DNA of 64,000 nt from NCBI RefSeq assembly GCF_002850745.1, contig NZ_KZ559475.1, positions 176,203 through 240,202 on the forward strand, read 5' to 3'. This document shows positions 43,865 to 55,193 of this stretch, piece by piece (position 1 is the stretch's first letter; each line of letters starts with the position of its first letter). Below the pieces are notes generated by a model that saw nothing but the letters and a program-made list of their open reading frames with translations, was not told the DNA's origin and ran no database searches. This stretch comes from Nonomuraea indica. GTDB taxonomy: Bacteria; Actinomycetota; Actinomycetes; Streptosporangiales; Streptosporangiaceae. The translations under genes and the position numbers were made by a program.

Positions 43865-44764
43865 TCAGTCCTCGTCCCGCTCGGCCAGGAACCGCTCGAA
43901 CTGGGCGGCCAGCTCGTCACCCGTCGGCATCTGGACGGGTTCGGCGATCAGGTTCTCGCGCTCGGAGCCGCCCGCGAAGGCGTCGTACTGCTGCTCCAGC
44001 CCGTTGATCGCGGTCAGCAGCTCGGCCGAGGCCTGGATCTGCTCCTCGACCTCGGCGTTGGTGCGCAGCGCGGCCTCGCGCAGCGCGTCCATGGGGAAGA
44101 CCAGCCCGGTGCCGCGCGTGACCGCCTCCAGCGCGGCGACGGCCGCGTGCGGGTACTCGGCCTGCGCCAGGTAGTGCGGCACGTGCACCGCGAAGCCCAT
44201 CGCGTCCCGGCCCTGCTCGCCCAGGCGGTACTCGATGAGGGCGGCGGCGCTGCCCGGCACCTGGACGCGGCCGAACGAGCCGCTCTGGCCGTGGAGCAGC
44301 TCGGGGCGGCTGGCGTGCGGGGTGACGCCCAGCGGGCGGGTGTGCGGCACGGCCATGGGGATGCCGTGCACGGTGACCAGCCTGCTCACGCCGAGCCGCT
44401 CGACGAGCGCGCCGACGGCACGGGTGAACGCCTCCCACTCGCGGTCGGGCTCCGGCCCGGTCATCACGAGGAAGGGGGTGCCGGTGGTGTCCTGCGTGAC
44501 GTGGACGGCGAGCCGTGGGCTCTCGTAGGCGACCCACCTGTCGGTGTCGAAGGTCATGATGGGGCGGCGCGAACGGTAGTCGAGCAGCCGGTCGACGTCG
44601 AACGTCGCCACGACCCGGTGCTCCAGCTCGGCCAGCACGTGACCCAGCGCGAGGCGTCCGGCCCCGCCTGCGTCGACGAAGCCGTCGAAGTGGTAGAGCA
44701 GCACCGGATCGGACAGCTCGGGCACATCGTCGGCGAGCTCGTAGAGATCCGTCGGGTCGAACAC
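43865..44764 (-). CDS. PAC2-family protein
   Basis: The 299-residue protein matches actinobacterial PAC2 (proteasome assembly chaperone 2-like) proteins: FDPTDLYELADDVPEL at the start, LLYHFDGFVDAGGAGRLA, and GIPMAVPHTRPLGVTPHA. They are homologous to eukaryotic proteasome chaperones and probably have a role in protein homeostasis in species with a proteasome. I chose GTG 44762-44764 for the family-like N-terminus; a GTG 42 bases upstream would add 14 residues. It lies 14 bases upstream of the oxidoreductase gene on the same strand. Confidence 0.85.
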   Translation of the reverse strand: MFDPTDLYELADDVPELSDPVLLYHFDGFVDAGGAGRLALGHVLAELEHRVVATFDVDRLLDYRSRRPIMTFDTDRWVAYESPRLAVHVTQDTTGTPFLVMTGPEPDREWEAFTRAVGALVERLGVSRLVTVHGIPMAVPHTRPLGVTPHASRPELLHGQSGSFGRVQVPGSAAALIEYRLGEQGRDAMGFAVHVPHYLAQAEYPHAAVAALEAVTRGTGLVFPMDALREAALRTNAEVEEQIQASAELLTAINGLEQQYDAFAGGSERENLIAEPVQMPTGDELAAQFERFLAERDED

Positions 44765-45130
44765 GGTTGGACAGCCTTTCCCTAGGTACTCACTGCTGAA
44801 ACCCACGGCGAGCCGGAACGATTCCGTTCAGGGCACACTATCGAGGCAGAAACGAAAGACGCGGACGGGGATCCGGAGCCGGAGGAGCGCGCCGGACGGA
44901 CACCCGCCCTGGCCAGGAGGGCACGACCGGCACGTCGCGCGCCTGCGGACGCGGTCGGCCCAGCCGACGGCAAGGTGACACTTCGCTGGTGCCGGCGGCA
45001 CATGGCGGTCACGCCACGACAGTGCGCATGCTCGCCCAGCACGCTTCGACGACCAGCGCGACGGGCGTGACAGAAAAAACTCGCTTGACTCCCTATAGGC
45101 ATCTCCGGGGATCAGCGCGATCATCGGGGG
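44765..45130. other. 366-base intergenic region upstream of the terpene synthase
   Basis: I see no credible gene here; the frames on the minus strand are antisense. The right part is AT-richer (gacagaaaaaactcgcttgact, then ccctatagg near 45090-45098) and probably holds the terpene synthase promoter, though the hexamer spacing is not ideal. It also includes the alternative PAC2 start. Confidence 0.5.
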
Positions 45131-46135
45131 ATGGCTAGTTCTGCGCGTCTGTCCAACGCCACGCCCCTCCGCATCCCGCCGCTGCGCTGCCCGTTCCCCA
45201 GCCGGGTGAACCCTCACGTCACCGAGGCCAGCGAGGACAGCTTCGCGTGGCTGCTCCGATCCGGCATGCTCGACGAGCCGGACATGCTGGAAAGGTATCG
45301 CAGCGCCAGGTTCGGCTGGCTCACCGCCCGCGCCTACCCCCTGGTCGAGCGGGACATGCTGAAACTGCTCATGGACTGGTGCATCTGGCTGTTCGCCTTC
45401 GACGACGGATTCTGCGAGTCGGAGGACCTCAGCAGGCACACAGCGCTCATCGCACGGGCCTTACCGCAGATGTTCAGGGTCTTACACGACATCGAGACCG
45501 ACGAGCCGGTGACCAACGTGTTCGCCCGGTCGCTGCGGGACCTCAAGGCCCGGATCGCCGTCCACGCCCGGCCCGACCAGCTCGACCGGTGGTCCACGGC
45601 CACCAAGGAGTACATCTTCGCCCAGGTGTGGGAGGCGGCCAATCGCGAGTCCGATGTGGTGCCCACCCCCGAGGACTACGTCTTCATGCGCCGCCGCACC
45701 GGAGCGATGTACCCGGTCTACGCCCTCATCGACATCGCCGCCGGTCACCGTCTCACCCCGGACGAATGGCACCACCCCGATATCCGTGCGCTCACCGAGC
45801 ACGCCAACGACCTCGTTGTCTGGGACAACGATCTCTTCTCCTATGCCAAGGAGCGCAAGCACGACAAGGCCCGGCACAACCTCGTCAACGTCCTCGTCAC
45901 CCACCGCGGTTACTCGCTGCAGGAGGCCCTCGACGAGGTGGCCCAGATGCACGACCGCGCTGTGGCCGAGATGGTACGGCTGCGCCGGTCCGTGGAGACC
46001 TGGGCGGGAGACTCGGTGCTGGCGTACGTGGACGGGCTGGAGCACTGGGTGCGCGGGCACATCGAGTATTCGCTCGGCAGCGCCCGTTATGTCCACGCGT
46101 GGCCGAGCGACACGCAATGGACGCAGGCCGACTGA
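45131..46135 (+). CDS. Class I terpene synthase (sesquiterpene-type)
   Basis: The 334-residue protein has the hallmarks of a bacterial class I terpene cyclase: the acid-rich metal motif DDGFCE (91-96), sensor Arg near 188-189 (RRRTGAMYP), the NSE triad NDLFSYAKE (233-241) and a C-terminal RY pair (SARYV near 325). It should ionise farnesyl diphosphate or a similar prenyl diphosphate and cyclise it. I cannot predict the product. No prenyl transferase or P450 gene is adjacent; the nearest P450 is about 8 kb to the right. It converges on a STAND ATPase gene with a 15-base gap. Confidence 0.92.
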   Translation: MASSARLSNATPLRIPPLRCPFPSRVNPHVTEASEDSFAWLLRSGMLDEPDMLERYRSARFGWLTARAYPLVERDMLKLLMDWCIWLFAFDDGFCESEDLSRHTALIARALPQMFRVLHDIETDEPVTNVFARSLRDLKARIAVHARPDQLDRWSTATKEYIFAQVWEAANRESDVVPTPEDYVFMRRRTGAMYPVYALIDIAAGHRLTPDEWHHPDIRALTEHANDLVVWDNDLFSYAKERKHDKARHNLVNVLVTHRGYSLQEALDEVAQMHDRAVAEMVRLRRSVETWAGDSVLAYVDGLEHWVRGHIEYSLGSARYVHAWPSDTQWTQAD

Positions 46136-46150
46136 CCGCCGGATCCGCGC

Positions 46151-48247
46151 CTAGAGCTCCTCCTCGCCGAGCGCCATCGCGGACGCCTCTTCGAGGTCCA
46201 GCCGCATGCCGGCCTCGAACAATCGCTGGTAGCGCTCGACGCCCAACGCCCTCTCGCACTCCTTGACGCACTTCTCGTGCTCCACCGTCAGGAACGGCGC
46301 CCCGAGCTGCGGCAGGCCGGCAGTCCTCCAGTTCTGCTGCAATGCGCCCAGCAGGCGTGTGGCGAGGTCCACCTCGTCGAGCGCGACGTAGATCCTGGCT
46401 GTGGTCTCCAATGCGATCAGGATGCCCAGCGTGTCGTGGAAGTGCCGCTTGATGCGCAGGCTCTCCTGGGCGTTCTTCAGCGCTTCTCCAGGCCGTCCGC
46501 CCGCCAGCCGTGGAAGGGACAGCGCCCAGTGCGCGTACGAGCTCACGAACAGCTCGCCGCGCTCCATGCACACCTGCAGACAGTCCTTGAGCAGCGACTC
46601 GGCCTCGTAGAGCTCGCCCTGCGAGGACAGCACCATCGACAGCTCGACGATCGCGGGCAGCAGGCCCGGGTTGAGCTCCTTGTTGTCGGTGTTGAACTCG
46701 ATCGCCACGCCGAGCAGCGCGCTGGCCTTCTGCAGGTCGCCCTGGAGCAGCGCGGCCGTGCCCTGCATCTTGGAGGCCAGGATCACCGCCTTGGAGTCGC
46801 CGACCCGGACCGCCTCGGTGCTGCACTGCTCGGCCGCCTCCAGCGCGCCGACGCTGTCGCCCTGGGCGCTGCGCACGTACGACAGCACCCACAGCGCCTT
46901 GCAGCGTTCCTTGCTCGCGCCCGGGTTGGCCGCCAGGGCGCGCTCCAGATAGAGCCGGCCCTCGCGGGCGAAACCGCAGCAGACCCACATGAACCACAGC
47001 GACGACAGCAGCGTGAGCGCCAGAGGTGTCTCGCTGGGCGTGCGCAGCGCGTGTTCGAGGGCGACGCGGACGTTGTCGTGCTCCTGCCGCATCCTGATGA
47101 ACCAGTAGATCTGGCGCGGACCCGACCAGGCGTCCTCGCTGCGCCGGGCGAGGCTCAGGTAGTACTCGAGGTGCTTGTGGCGCATCCGCTCGCGCTGGCC
47201 GAGCTTGTCCAGCCACTCTTCGCCGTACTCGGCGAGCGTGTCGATCAGCTTGTAGCGCACGCCTGCGTGGTTGCTGGTGATCAGCAGCACGGACTTCTCC
47301 ACGAGCCCGGTCACCAGGTCGGTGATCCGGTCGGCCGGAAGCTGCTCGTCGGAGCAGACGGCCCGGGCCGCGTCGAGCTCGAAGTCGCCCGCGAACACCG
47401 ACAGCCGCGCCCACAGCAGGCGCTCCGCGGGATCGCACAGCTCGTGGCTCCAGCCGATCGCCGCCCGCAGCGTCTGATGTCTCGGCAGCGCCGTACGGCT
47501 GGCGCCCGCCAGCAGGCTGAACCGGTCGGTCAGCAGCCCGAGGATCTGCTCCACCGAGAGCGCCCGCAGCCGCACCGCCGCCAGCTCCAGGGCCAGCGGG
47601 ATGCCGTCGAGTCGCCGGCACAGCTCGGCCACCGTGCCGATGTTGTGCTCGTCCAGCACGAAGTCGGGCACCACCGCGCCCGCCCGCGCCGCGAACAGCT
47701 GGACCGACTCGTTGGTGAACAGGCTCTCGGCCGGGTCGTCGCCGGGCACCTGCAACGGCGGCACCGGCACCACGTGCTCGTACGGCAGGTGCAGCGACTG
47801 CCGGCTGGTGGCCAGCACCTTGAGGTTGGGGTTGCTGTTGAGCAGCTCCTCGACCAGCTCGGCGCAGCCCTGCACCAGGTGCTCGCACGTGTCGATGATG
47901 AGCAGCATCTGCCGGTCGGCGACCCACTCCGACAGCGTCTCGGACGCCGCACGGGAGGACTGGTCGGCGATGCCGAGCGCGGAGGCGATGGTGTGCTTGA
48001 CCATGCCCGCGTCCTGCAGCCTCGCCAGGTCGGCGAACCAGACGCCGTCGGCGTACTGGGCCCGGACCTGGTGCGCGAACCTCAGCACCGTGCGCGACTT
48101 GCCGACGCCGCCGATCCCCGTGACGGTCACCAGGCGTGACTCGCCGAGGTGACGCTTGAGGTTGGCGAGAAGGCGCGTCCTGCCGACGAAGCTGGTGAGC
48201 TCGGCCGGCAGATTGCCTTCTCGTCGCCAGCCTGACGGAGTGGCCAT
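46151..48247 (-). CDS. STAND ATPase with TPR-like C-terminus (AfsR/LuxR-type core)
   Basis: The 698-residue protein begins with LPAELTSFVGR, then Walker A GIGGVGKSR (44-52), Walker B MLLIIDTCEH, sensor VLATSRQSLH and the LDGIPLALELAA motif, all of AfsR/MalT-type NTPases. The last ~330 residues are TPR-like helices. There is neither a SARP nor a LuxR DNA-binding domain, so it may work with a partner. ATG at 48247 has GAGG six bases upstream. It is convergent with the terpene synthase and divergent from a tiny protein gene. Confidence 0.87.
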   Translation of the reverse strand: MATPSGWRREGNLPAELTSFVGRTRLLANLKRHLGESRLVTVTGIGGVGKSRTVLRFAHQVRAQYADGVWFADLARLQDAGMVKHTIASALGIADQSSRAASETLSEWVADRQMLLIIDTCEHLVQGCAELVEELLNSNPNLKVLATSRQSLHLPYEHVVPVPPLQVPGDDPAESLFTNESVQLFAARAGAVVPDFVLDEHNIGTVAELCRRLDGIPLALELAAVRLRALSVEQILGLLTDRFSLLAGASRTALPRHQTLRAAIGWSHELCDPAERLLWARLSVFAGDFELDAARAVCSDEQLPADRITDLVTGLVEKSVLLITSNHAGVRYKLIDTLAEYGEEWLDKLGQRERMRHKHLEYYLSLARRSEDAWSGPRQIYWFIRMRQEHDNVRVALEHALRTPSETPLALTLLSSLWFMWVCCGFAREGRLYLERALAANPGASKERCKALWVLSYVRSAQGDSVGALEAAEQCSTEAVRVGDSKAVILASKMQGTAALLQGDLQKASALLGVAIEFNTDNKELNPGLLPAIVELSMVLSSQGELYEAESLLKDCLQVCMERGELFVSSYAHWALSLPRLAGGRPGEALKNAQESLRIKRHFHDTLGILIALETTARIYVALDEVDLATRLLGALQQNWRTAGLPQLGAPFLTVEHEKCVKECERALGVERYQRLFEAGMRLDLEEASAMALGEEEL

Positions 48248-48368
48248 GGGCAGCCTCACGGGGGTTAGGCGACAACCTGCCTTCGCATCGTACCCCTGGA
48301 GATCCCCGCTGTCCGGCGCCCTGAGTGGCGACCGGGACAGGTTTGTCCTCCTCTGTAGCATGTATGCC

Positions 48369-48485
48369 GTGAGCGATTTCCTCCCTGAGCAGACGGCCGA
48401 CGACACGGACGCCGGCTGGGGCGACTGGCGCGAGACCGACCCGGACGCCTTCTACCTGGACAACAAGCCCCCGCACTGGTCCTGA
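48369..48485 (+). CDS. Very small acidic conserved-type protein
   Basis: This 38-residue protein (SDFLPEQTADDTDAGWGDWR at the start, ending DNKPPHWS) follows a pattern I recall in small actinobacterial proteins: LPEQTxDDTDxGWGD and a PPH tail. Codon bias continues and a strong terminator follows, so I think it is real. It is divergent from the STAND ATPase. GTG at 48369 is used; an ATG three codons upstream is possible. No function is known. Confidence 0.65.
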   Translation: MSDFLPEQTADDTDAGWGDWRETDPDAFYLDNKPPHWS

Positions 48486-48489
48486 CCCG

Positions 48490-48527
48490 CCGTACCCCGC
48501 TGTGACGCGGGGCGCGGCGGTACGGCA
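48490..48527. terminator. Bidirectional hairpin terminator
   Basis: Nested inverted repeats GCCGTACC/GGTACGGC (outer) and CCCCGC/GCGGGG (inner) lie between the convergent small gene and the Ddn-like gene. Confidence 0.75.
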
Positions 48528-48542
48528 CGCGTCGCCGGAGCG

Positions 48543-49007
48543 CTAGCCGGCACCGGGATGGGCCCGTTCCAGCACCACGACCGGAATGGTCCTGCGAGTC
48601 TTCGTCCGATAGCGCTCGTAGTCGCCCCAGAGTCCCGCCATCATCCTCCACAGGCGTTCCCGTTCCTCGCCGGTCGCCTCCACGGCCGTGACCGCGAACC
48701 GCTCCGCCCCTGCCTGCACCTCCGCGGCCGGGTCGGCGAGCAGGTTGAGATACCAGGCGGGGTGCGCGTCCGCACCGCCGTTCGACGCCACGACGACCAG
48801 CCGCTCACCGTCCCTGCCGTAGATCAGCGCCGTCCTCCGTGGCCGCCCCGACCTCCGCCCCCGGGTGGTGAGCAGCAGCGTCGTCACTCCCCACCGCCGG
48901 TGCCCCTTGCGCCCGTCCGTCTCGACGTACTCCTTGATGTGCCGGGCAACCCAGTCGATCGGGCTGTCCGTGGGCTCCTCGGTCGCCCCTGTGGCCTGCG
49001 TCGCCAT
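48543..49007 (-). CDS. Ddn-like nitroreductase-family F420-type protein
   Basis: The 154-residue protein has the split-barrel pattern of deazaflavin (F420)-dependent nitroreductases: LLLTTRGRRSGRPRRTALIY, LVVVASNGGADAHPAWYLNL and WYLNL-type core, with KTRRTIPVVVLE at the end. Members reduce nitroaromatics, quinones or other unsaturated compounds. There is no neighbouring F420 gene. Start is ATG; the upstream region contains several short dyads. Confidence 0.88.
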   Translation of the reverse strand: MATQATGATEEPTDSPIDWVARHIKEYVETDGRKGHRRWGVTTLLLTTRGRRSGRPRRTALIYGRDGERLVVVASNGGADAHPAWYLNLLADPAAEVQAGAERFAVTAVEATGEERERLWRMMAGLWGDYERYRTKTRRTIPVVVLERAHPGAG

Positions 49008-49094
49008 GCGCCCTCCTGTTTATGGTGTACACATCGGTGTGCAGCATATACCGAGCGCCGCGCGATGCGTCGAGTCAAGGAAGAGGTGTAGGAC

Positions 49095-49109
49095 TGAGTG
49101 CGGCACTCA
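49095..49109. promoter_or_regulatory. Perfect 15-base dyad TGAGTGC-G-GCACTCA
   Basis: The perfect seven-base inverted repeat with a one-base centre lies about 90 bases upstream of the Ddn-like start and 180 bases from the 3' end of the ABC-2 permease gene. Its short spacer fits an operator better than a terminator. Confidence 0.4.
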
Positions 49110-49287
49110 ACTAAGAATCTGGACCAGTTTCGTAACGGATTTTGTCACGAACGAGCTCGTCGCCCGTCATGAGGGCCGGCGGTGGCGGCCCGGGGGGGCA
49201 GCGTGAAACGCGGCCGCCCGCGACAGACCGGCTCTCCGGGCGTCGCGGGCGGCGTGCGTGGTACGGGCGCGGTACGGGCGCGGCCCG

Positions 49288-50150
49288 TCAGCTGACCACG
49301 TCCTTCGTCCGGAAACGGCGGAAGGCGACCGCGATGAGGATGGCCGCGTACGTCACCGACACCGAGGCGCCCTTGAGCATCCCGCTCCAGTCGAGCTCGG
49401 GTGCGAGGGCGTCCAGCCAGGCGGTGTTCCAGAACGTGGGCAGGAACTCCCGCAGCGACCCCAGCGCCTCCACCGCCTGCAGGATGGTGCTCACGATCCA
49501 CAGTCCCACCGCCCCGCCCACCGCGCCGAGGGGCGAGTCGGTGACCGTGGAGATGAGGAACGCCAGTGCGGCGACGACGAGCTGGCTCACCAGCGCGTAG
49601 CCGATCACGATGCCGAAGCGGGGCAGCACGTCGAGCGCCGCGATCGTCTCGCCGGTGCCGGGCACCTGGATGTCGTGCCAGCCGAACGCCAGAGTGCCCG
49701 CCAGCAACGCCATCAGCGGCAGGCAGATGATCGCCGTGGCGGAGTAGCCGAGGGCGACGATCAGCTTCTGTCGCAGCAGCCGGTCGCGGGGCACCGGCGC
49801 GGCCAGCAGGTAGCGCAGCGACGACCAGTTCGCCTCGCTCGCCACCGTGTCACCGCAGAACAGCGCGACGGCGACGACCAGCAGGAAGCTCACCGACACC
49901 GACAGCACGAACGCCGCGAAGTTGAGGCCGCTCGCCGACGCCAGGTCGGAGATGCGCAGCGACGGCTGCCGGTCGCCGCTGGCCTGCGGGCCGAACTGGA
50001 ACGCCACCACGAGGATCCACGGCAACGCCATCAGCAGCCCGAACATGACGAGAGTGCGGCGGCGCTTGAACTGCCTGACGATCTCGACCTTGAGCGGCAG
50101 CGTCCGGTGCGGCGCGTAGCCGGGCGCGGCGGTCCCGGTCGTCGCGGGGG

Positions 50151-50154
<4 letters not shown>
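49288..50154 (-). CDS. ABC-2 type transporter permease
   Basis: The 288-residue protein has six membrane helices, starting with TLVMFGLLMALPWILVVAF, and an ABC-2 permease pattern (CGDTVASEANWSSLRYLLAAPVPRDRLL). It pairs with the fused hydrolase/ATPase encoded directly upstream, with which its start overlaps (GTGA). Together they would form an exporter; substrate unknown. Confidence 0.88.
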
Positions 50155-53006
<2,852 letters not shown>

Positions 53007-53324
53007 GGCGGTGAGCCTACTTTCCGCACCTGAGAGATCGCTGAGACGGAACGCCCGGGGCGCGGCGCCGAGAAGGTGACGACCGGTGGAGGACATGCGA
53101 TCGAGAGCGTGCGGCGGCGGTCAGATCGGAGGCGGTCGTTGGTGGTGGTCGCGGGTGGTGGTGGGACGGTGGTGGTCGGGGTGGTGGTGGGAGGTGGTGG
53201 TCGGACGGTGGTGGTCGGACGGTGGTGATCGGACGGTGGTGATCGGACGGTCGGGATGAGGCGCTGCTGGTCGGGGTGGCGGCGAGGCGGTGTGGTGAGG
53301 CGGTGGTGGTGGGGCGGCGGTGGA
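53007..53324. other. Repeat-rich 318-base intergenic region
   Basis: The stretch is dominated by ggtggt-type low-complexity DNA, including four units of a 14-base repeat (tcggacggtggtgg or -ga) from about 53200 to 53252. No believable gene is seen. It separates the fusion-protein gene from the thioesterase gene on the same strand. Confidence 0.7.
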
Positions 53325-53732
53325 TCAGGCGAGGATGGCGTAGACCGTGGACGCCCGCGCGGCGGGCTCGGACGTGCCGTCCGGGGTGAGCGTGACCTCG
53401 GAGAAGGCCAGCGTCCGGCCGAGTTTGGTGATCCGCACGTCGATCAGCACGTCCGCGCCCACGACCGGCCTCTGGAACGTCGTGGACTGCTGCACGGTGG
53501 TCATGGGCACGAACCCGCCTCTGGCCGACGAGATGGCGATCACGGTGGCCGTGTCGGCGGCGGCCATCATGGCCTGCCCGCACAGCCCGCCGCCCTCTCG
53601 GGCGAGCGCGTCGGACCAGGGGAGCCGCACCACCGCGTGCCGCTCGCCGGTCTCCTCGACCCGCAGCCCGAGCCGCTGGATCCACGGAGCGAAGTAGTCA
53701 TGGAGGATGGCGTCGCCTTCTTCTGGAGTCAC
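53325..53732 (-). CDS. Hotdog-fold thioesterase (PaaI-like)
   Basis: The 135-residue protein has the hotdog pattern: VRLPWSDALAREGGGLCGQAMMAAADTA, with the Gly-rich turn before the long helix, then FVPMTTVQQSTTFQRPVVGADVLIDVRI. It probably hydrolyses acyl-CoA thioesters. GTG at 53730-53732 is the most family-like start; longer frames upstream are antisense to the P450 leader. It is divergent from the P450 gene. Confidence 0.82.
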   Translation of the reverse strand: MTPEEGDAILHDYFAPWIQRLGLRVEETGERHAVVRLPWSDALAREGGGLCGQAMMAAADTATVIAISSARGGFVPMTTVQQSTTFQRPVVGADVLIDVRITKLGRTLAFSEVTLTPDGTSEPAARASTVYAILA

Positions 53733-53784
53733 GCGCTCATGATGCACGCTGGAGGCACGAACGAGGAGGGGGGCACGACCGCCT

Positions 53785-55098
53785 GTGGACAACTGCCGGC
53801 CCGACGGACCCGCTGTGGACAACCCGGCCCCTGGAACGAGCCGGGCGGCGGACGTCTTCCTGCCCGCCACGTACGCCCGAGGAGTGCCGTACGAGCTGTT
53901 CGCGCGGCTCAGGCGGGAGGCTCCAGTCTGCCGTGTCCCCGAGCCGGCCGTCGGACCGTGGAGGGAAGGGCCGGGCTACTGGGCGGTCTTCCGGCACGCC
54001 GACGTCAAACACGTCCTGCGCACCCCGGCCGACTTCTCCTCCCACCTCGGCGCCACCCAGATCCGCGACCCCGACACCCCGGCGGACCTGGAGTTCGTCC
54101 AGGCGATGATGCTCAACACCGACCCGCCCGACCATTCCAGGCTGCGCCGCATCGTGGCCGCCGCCTTCACGCCGCGCGCCGTACGGGCGCTGGAGGCGGC
54201 GATCGCCGAGCGGGCCGCGTCGCTGTTCGCCGCGGGCGAGTGCGATTTCGTCGAGGTCGCCGCCGACCTGCCCGTGTGGACGCTGGCGCACGTCATGGGC
54301 GTGCCCTCCCAGGACAGGCGGCTGCTGTACGACTGGGCGTCGCGGGTGATCGGCTACCAGGACGACGAGTACGCCGGACTGTCCACGGCCGACGCCGCGC
54401 GGCTCACCCCGATGGGCCGGCGGGCCGTCGCCGCGCGCCCCCGGCCCGTCCCGGGGGCGAATCCCCGGTCCCGGGCGGCGCTGCGCGACATGTTCGGCTA
54501 CGCGCACGACCTGGCCCGCTCGCCGCAGGACCCGGAGTCGGTCATGTCGGCCATGCTCCGCGGCGGCCTCACCGAGGCGGAGTTCGAGAACATGTTCTTC
54601 CTGTTCGCCGTCGCGGGCAACGAGACGCTGCGCAACGGCATCCCCGGGGGGCTGCTGACGCTTCTGGAGCACCCGGCGCAGTTCGCCCGGCTGCGCCGCG
54701 ACCCGTCGCTGCTCGGCCCGGCGGTGGAGGAGATGCTGCGGTTCTGGCCGCCGGTGATCCACTTCCGGCGTACGGCGACGCGCGACCTGACGCTCGGCGG
54801 CAGGCGCGTCCGGGCGGGCGAGAAGGTCGTCGTCTATCACGCCTCCGCCAACCGCGACCCGTCGGTCTTCCCCGAACCCGACCGGTTCGACGTCGCCCGC
54901 ACCCCCAACGACCACGTCAGCTTCGGTTCCGGCCCGCACGTCTGCCTGGGGGCCCACCTGGCCCGGGTGCAGCTGCGCGCGGTCTTCGCCGAGCTGCTGA
55001 GCTGGGACGTGACCCTCGCGGGCGAGGCCGTCCGGCTCACCTCCAACTTCCAGAACGGGCTGAAACACCTGCCGGTACGCCTGCGACCCCGGACCTGA
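53785..55098 (+). CDS. Cytochrome P450
   Basis: The 437-residue protein has the I-helix AGNET, the K-helix EMLR (ExxR) and the haem loop FGSGPHVCLG with Cys near 387, then AHLARVQLRAVFAELL. The overall style (AFTPRAVRALE, VPSQDRRLLYDWASRVIG) is like CYP125/CYP142-type actinobacterial enzymes that act on sterol side chains or related lipids, but I cannot assign a substrate. Start is GTG at 53785 or at 53812. It lies upstream of the membrane protein gene on the same strand. Confidence 0.92.
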   Translation: MDNCRPDGPAVDNPAPGTSRAADVFLPATYARGVPYELFARLRREAPVCRVPEPAVGPWREGPGYWAVFRHADVKHVLRTPADFSSHLGATQIRDPDTPADLEFVQAMMLNTDPPDHSRLRRIVAAAFTPRAVRALEAAIAERAASLFAAGECDFVEVAADLPVWTLAHVMGVPSQDRRLLYDWASRVIGYQDDEYAGLSTADAARLTPMGRRAVAARPRPVPGANPRSRAALRDMFGYAHDLARSPQDPESVMSAMLRGGLTEAEFENMFFLFAVAGNETLRNGIPGGLLTLLEHPAQFARLRRDPSLLGPAVEEMLRFWPPVIHFRRTATRDLTLGGRRVRAGEKVVVYHASANRDPSVFPEPDRFDVARTPNDHVSFGSGPHVCLGAHLARVQLRAVFAELLSWDVTLAGEAVRLTSNFQNGLKHLPVRLRPRT

Positions 55099-55158
55099 GC
55101 CGGAGCTCCAACCCAGGCGCGGTGTCCGATTCCTCCAAGAGCGCACCGTTCTCCCGGG

Positions 55159-55186
55159 TGGACGGTGCGGCGGATCACCGTAAGAT
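55159..55186 (+). promoter_or_regulatory. Candidate promoter giving a leaderless mRNA
   Basis: TGGACG (55159-55164) and TAAGAT (55181-55186) are spaced by 16 bases. Transcription would begin about at the GTG at 55194, which is the likely start of the membrane protein. Confidence 0.4.
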
Positions 55187-55193
55187 GCTCGCC

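Noticed and set aside
44782-45102. A 106-codon minus-strand frame in the terpene synthase upstream region
   Set aside because: Composition is unlike neighbouring genes, no domain or ribosome binding site is seen, and it overlaps the likely promoter and PAC2 start.
49020-49060. TetR-like palindrome around GTGTACAC
   Set aside because: Only eight bases are truly palindromic; the wider arms do not match.
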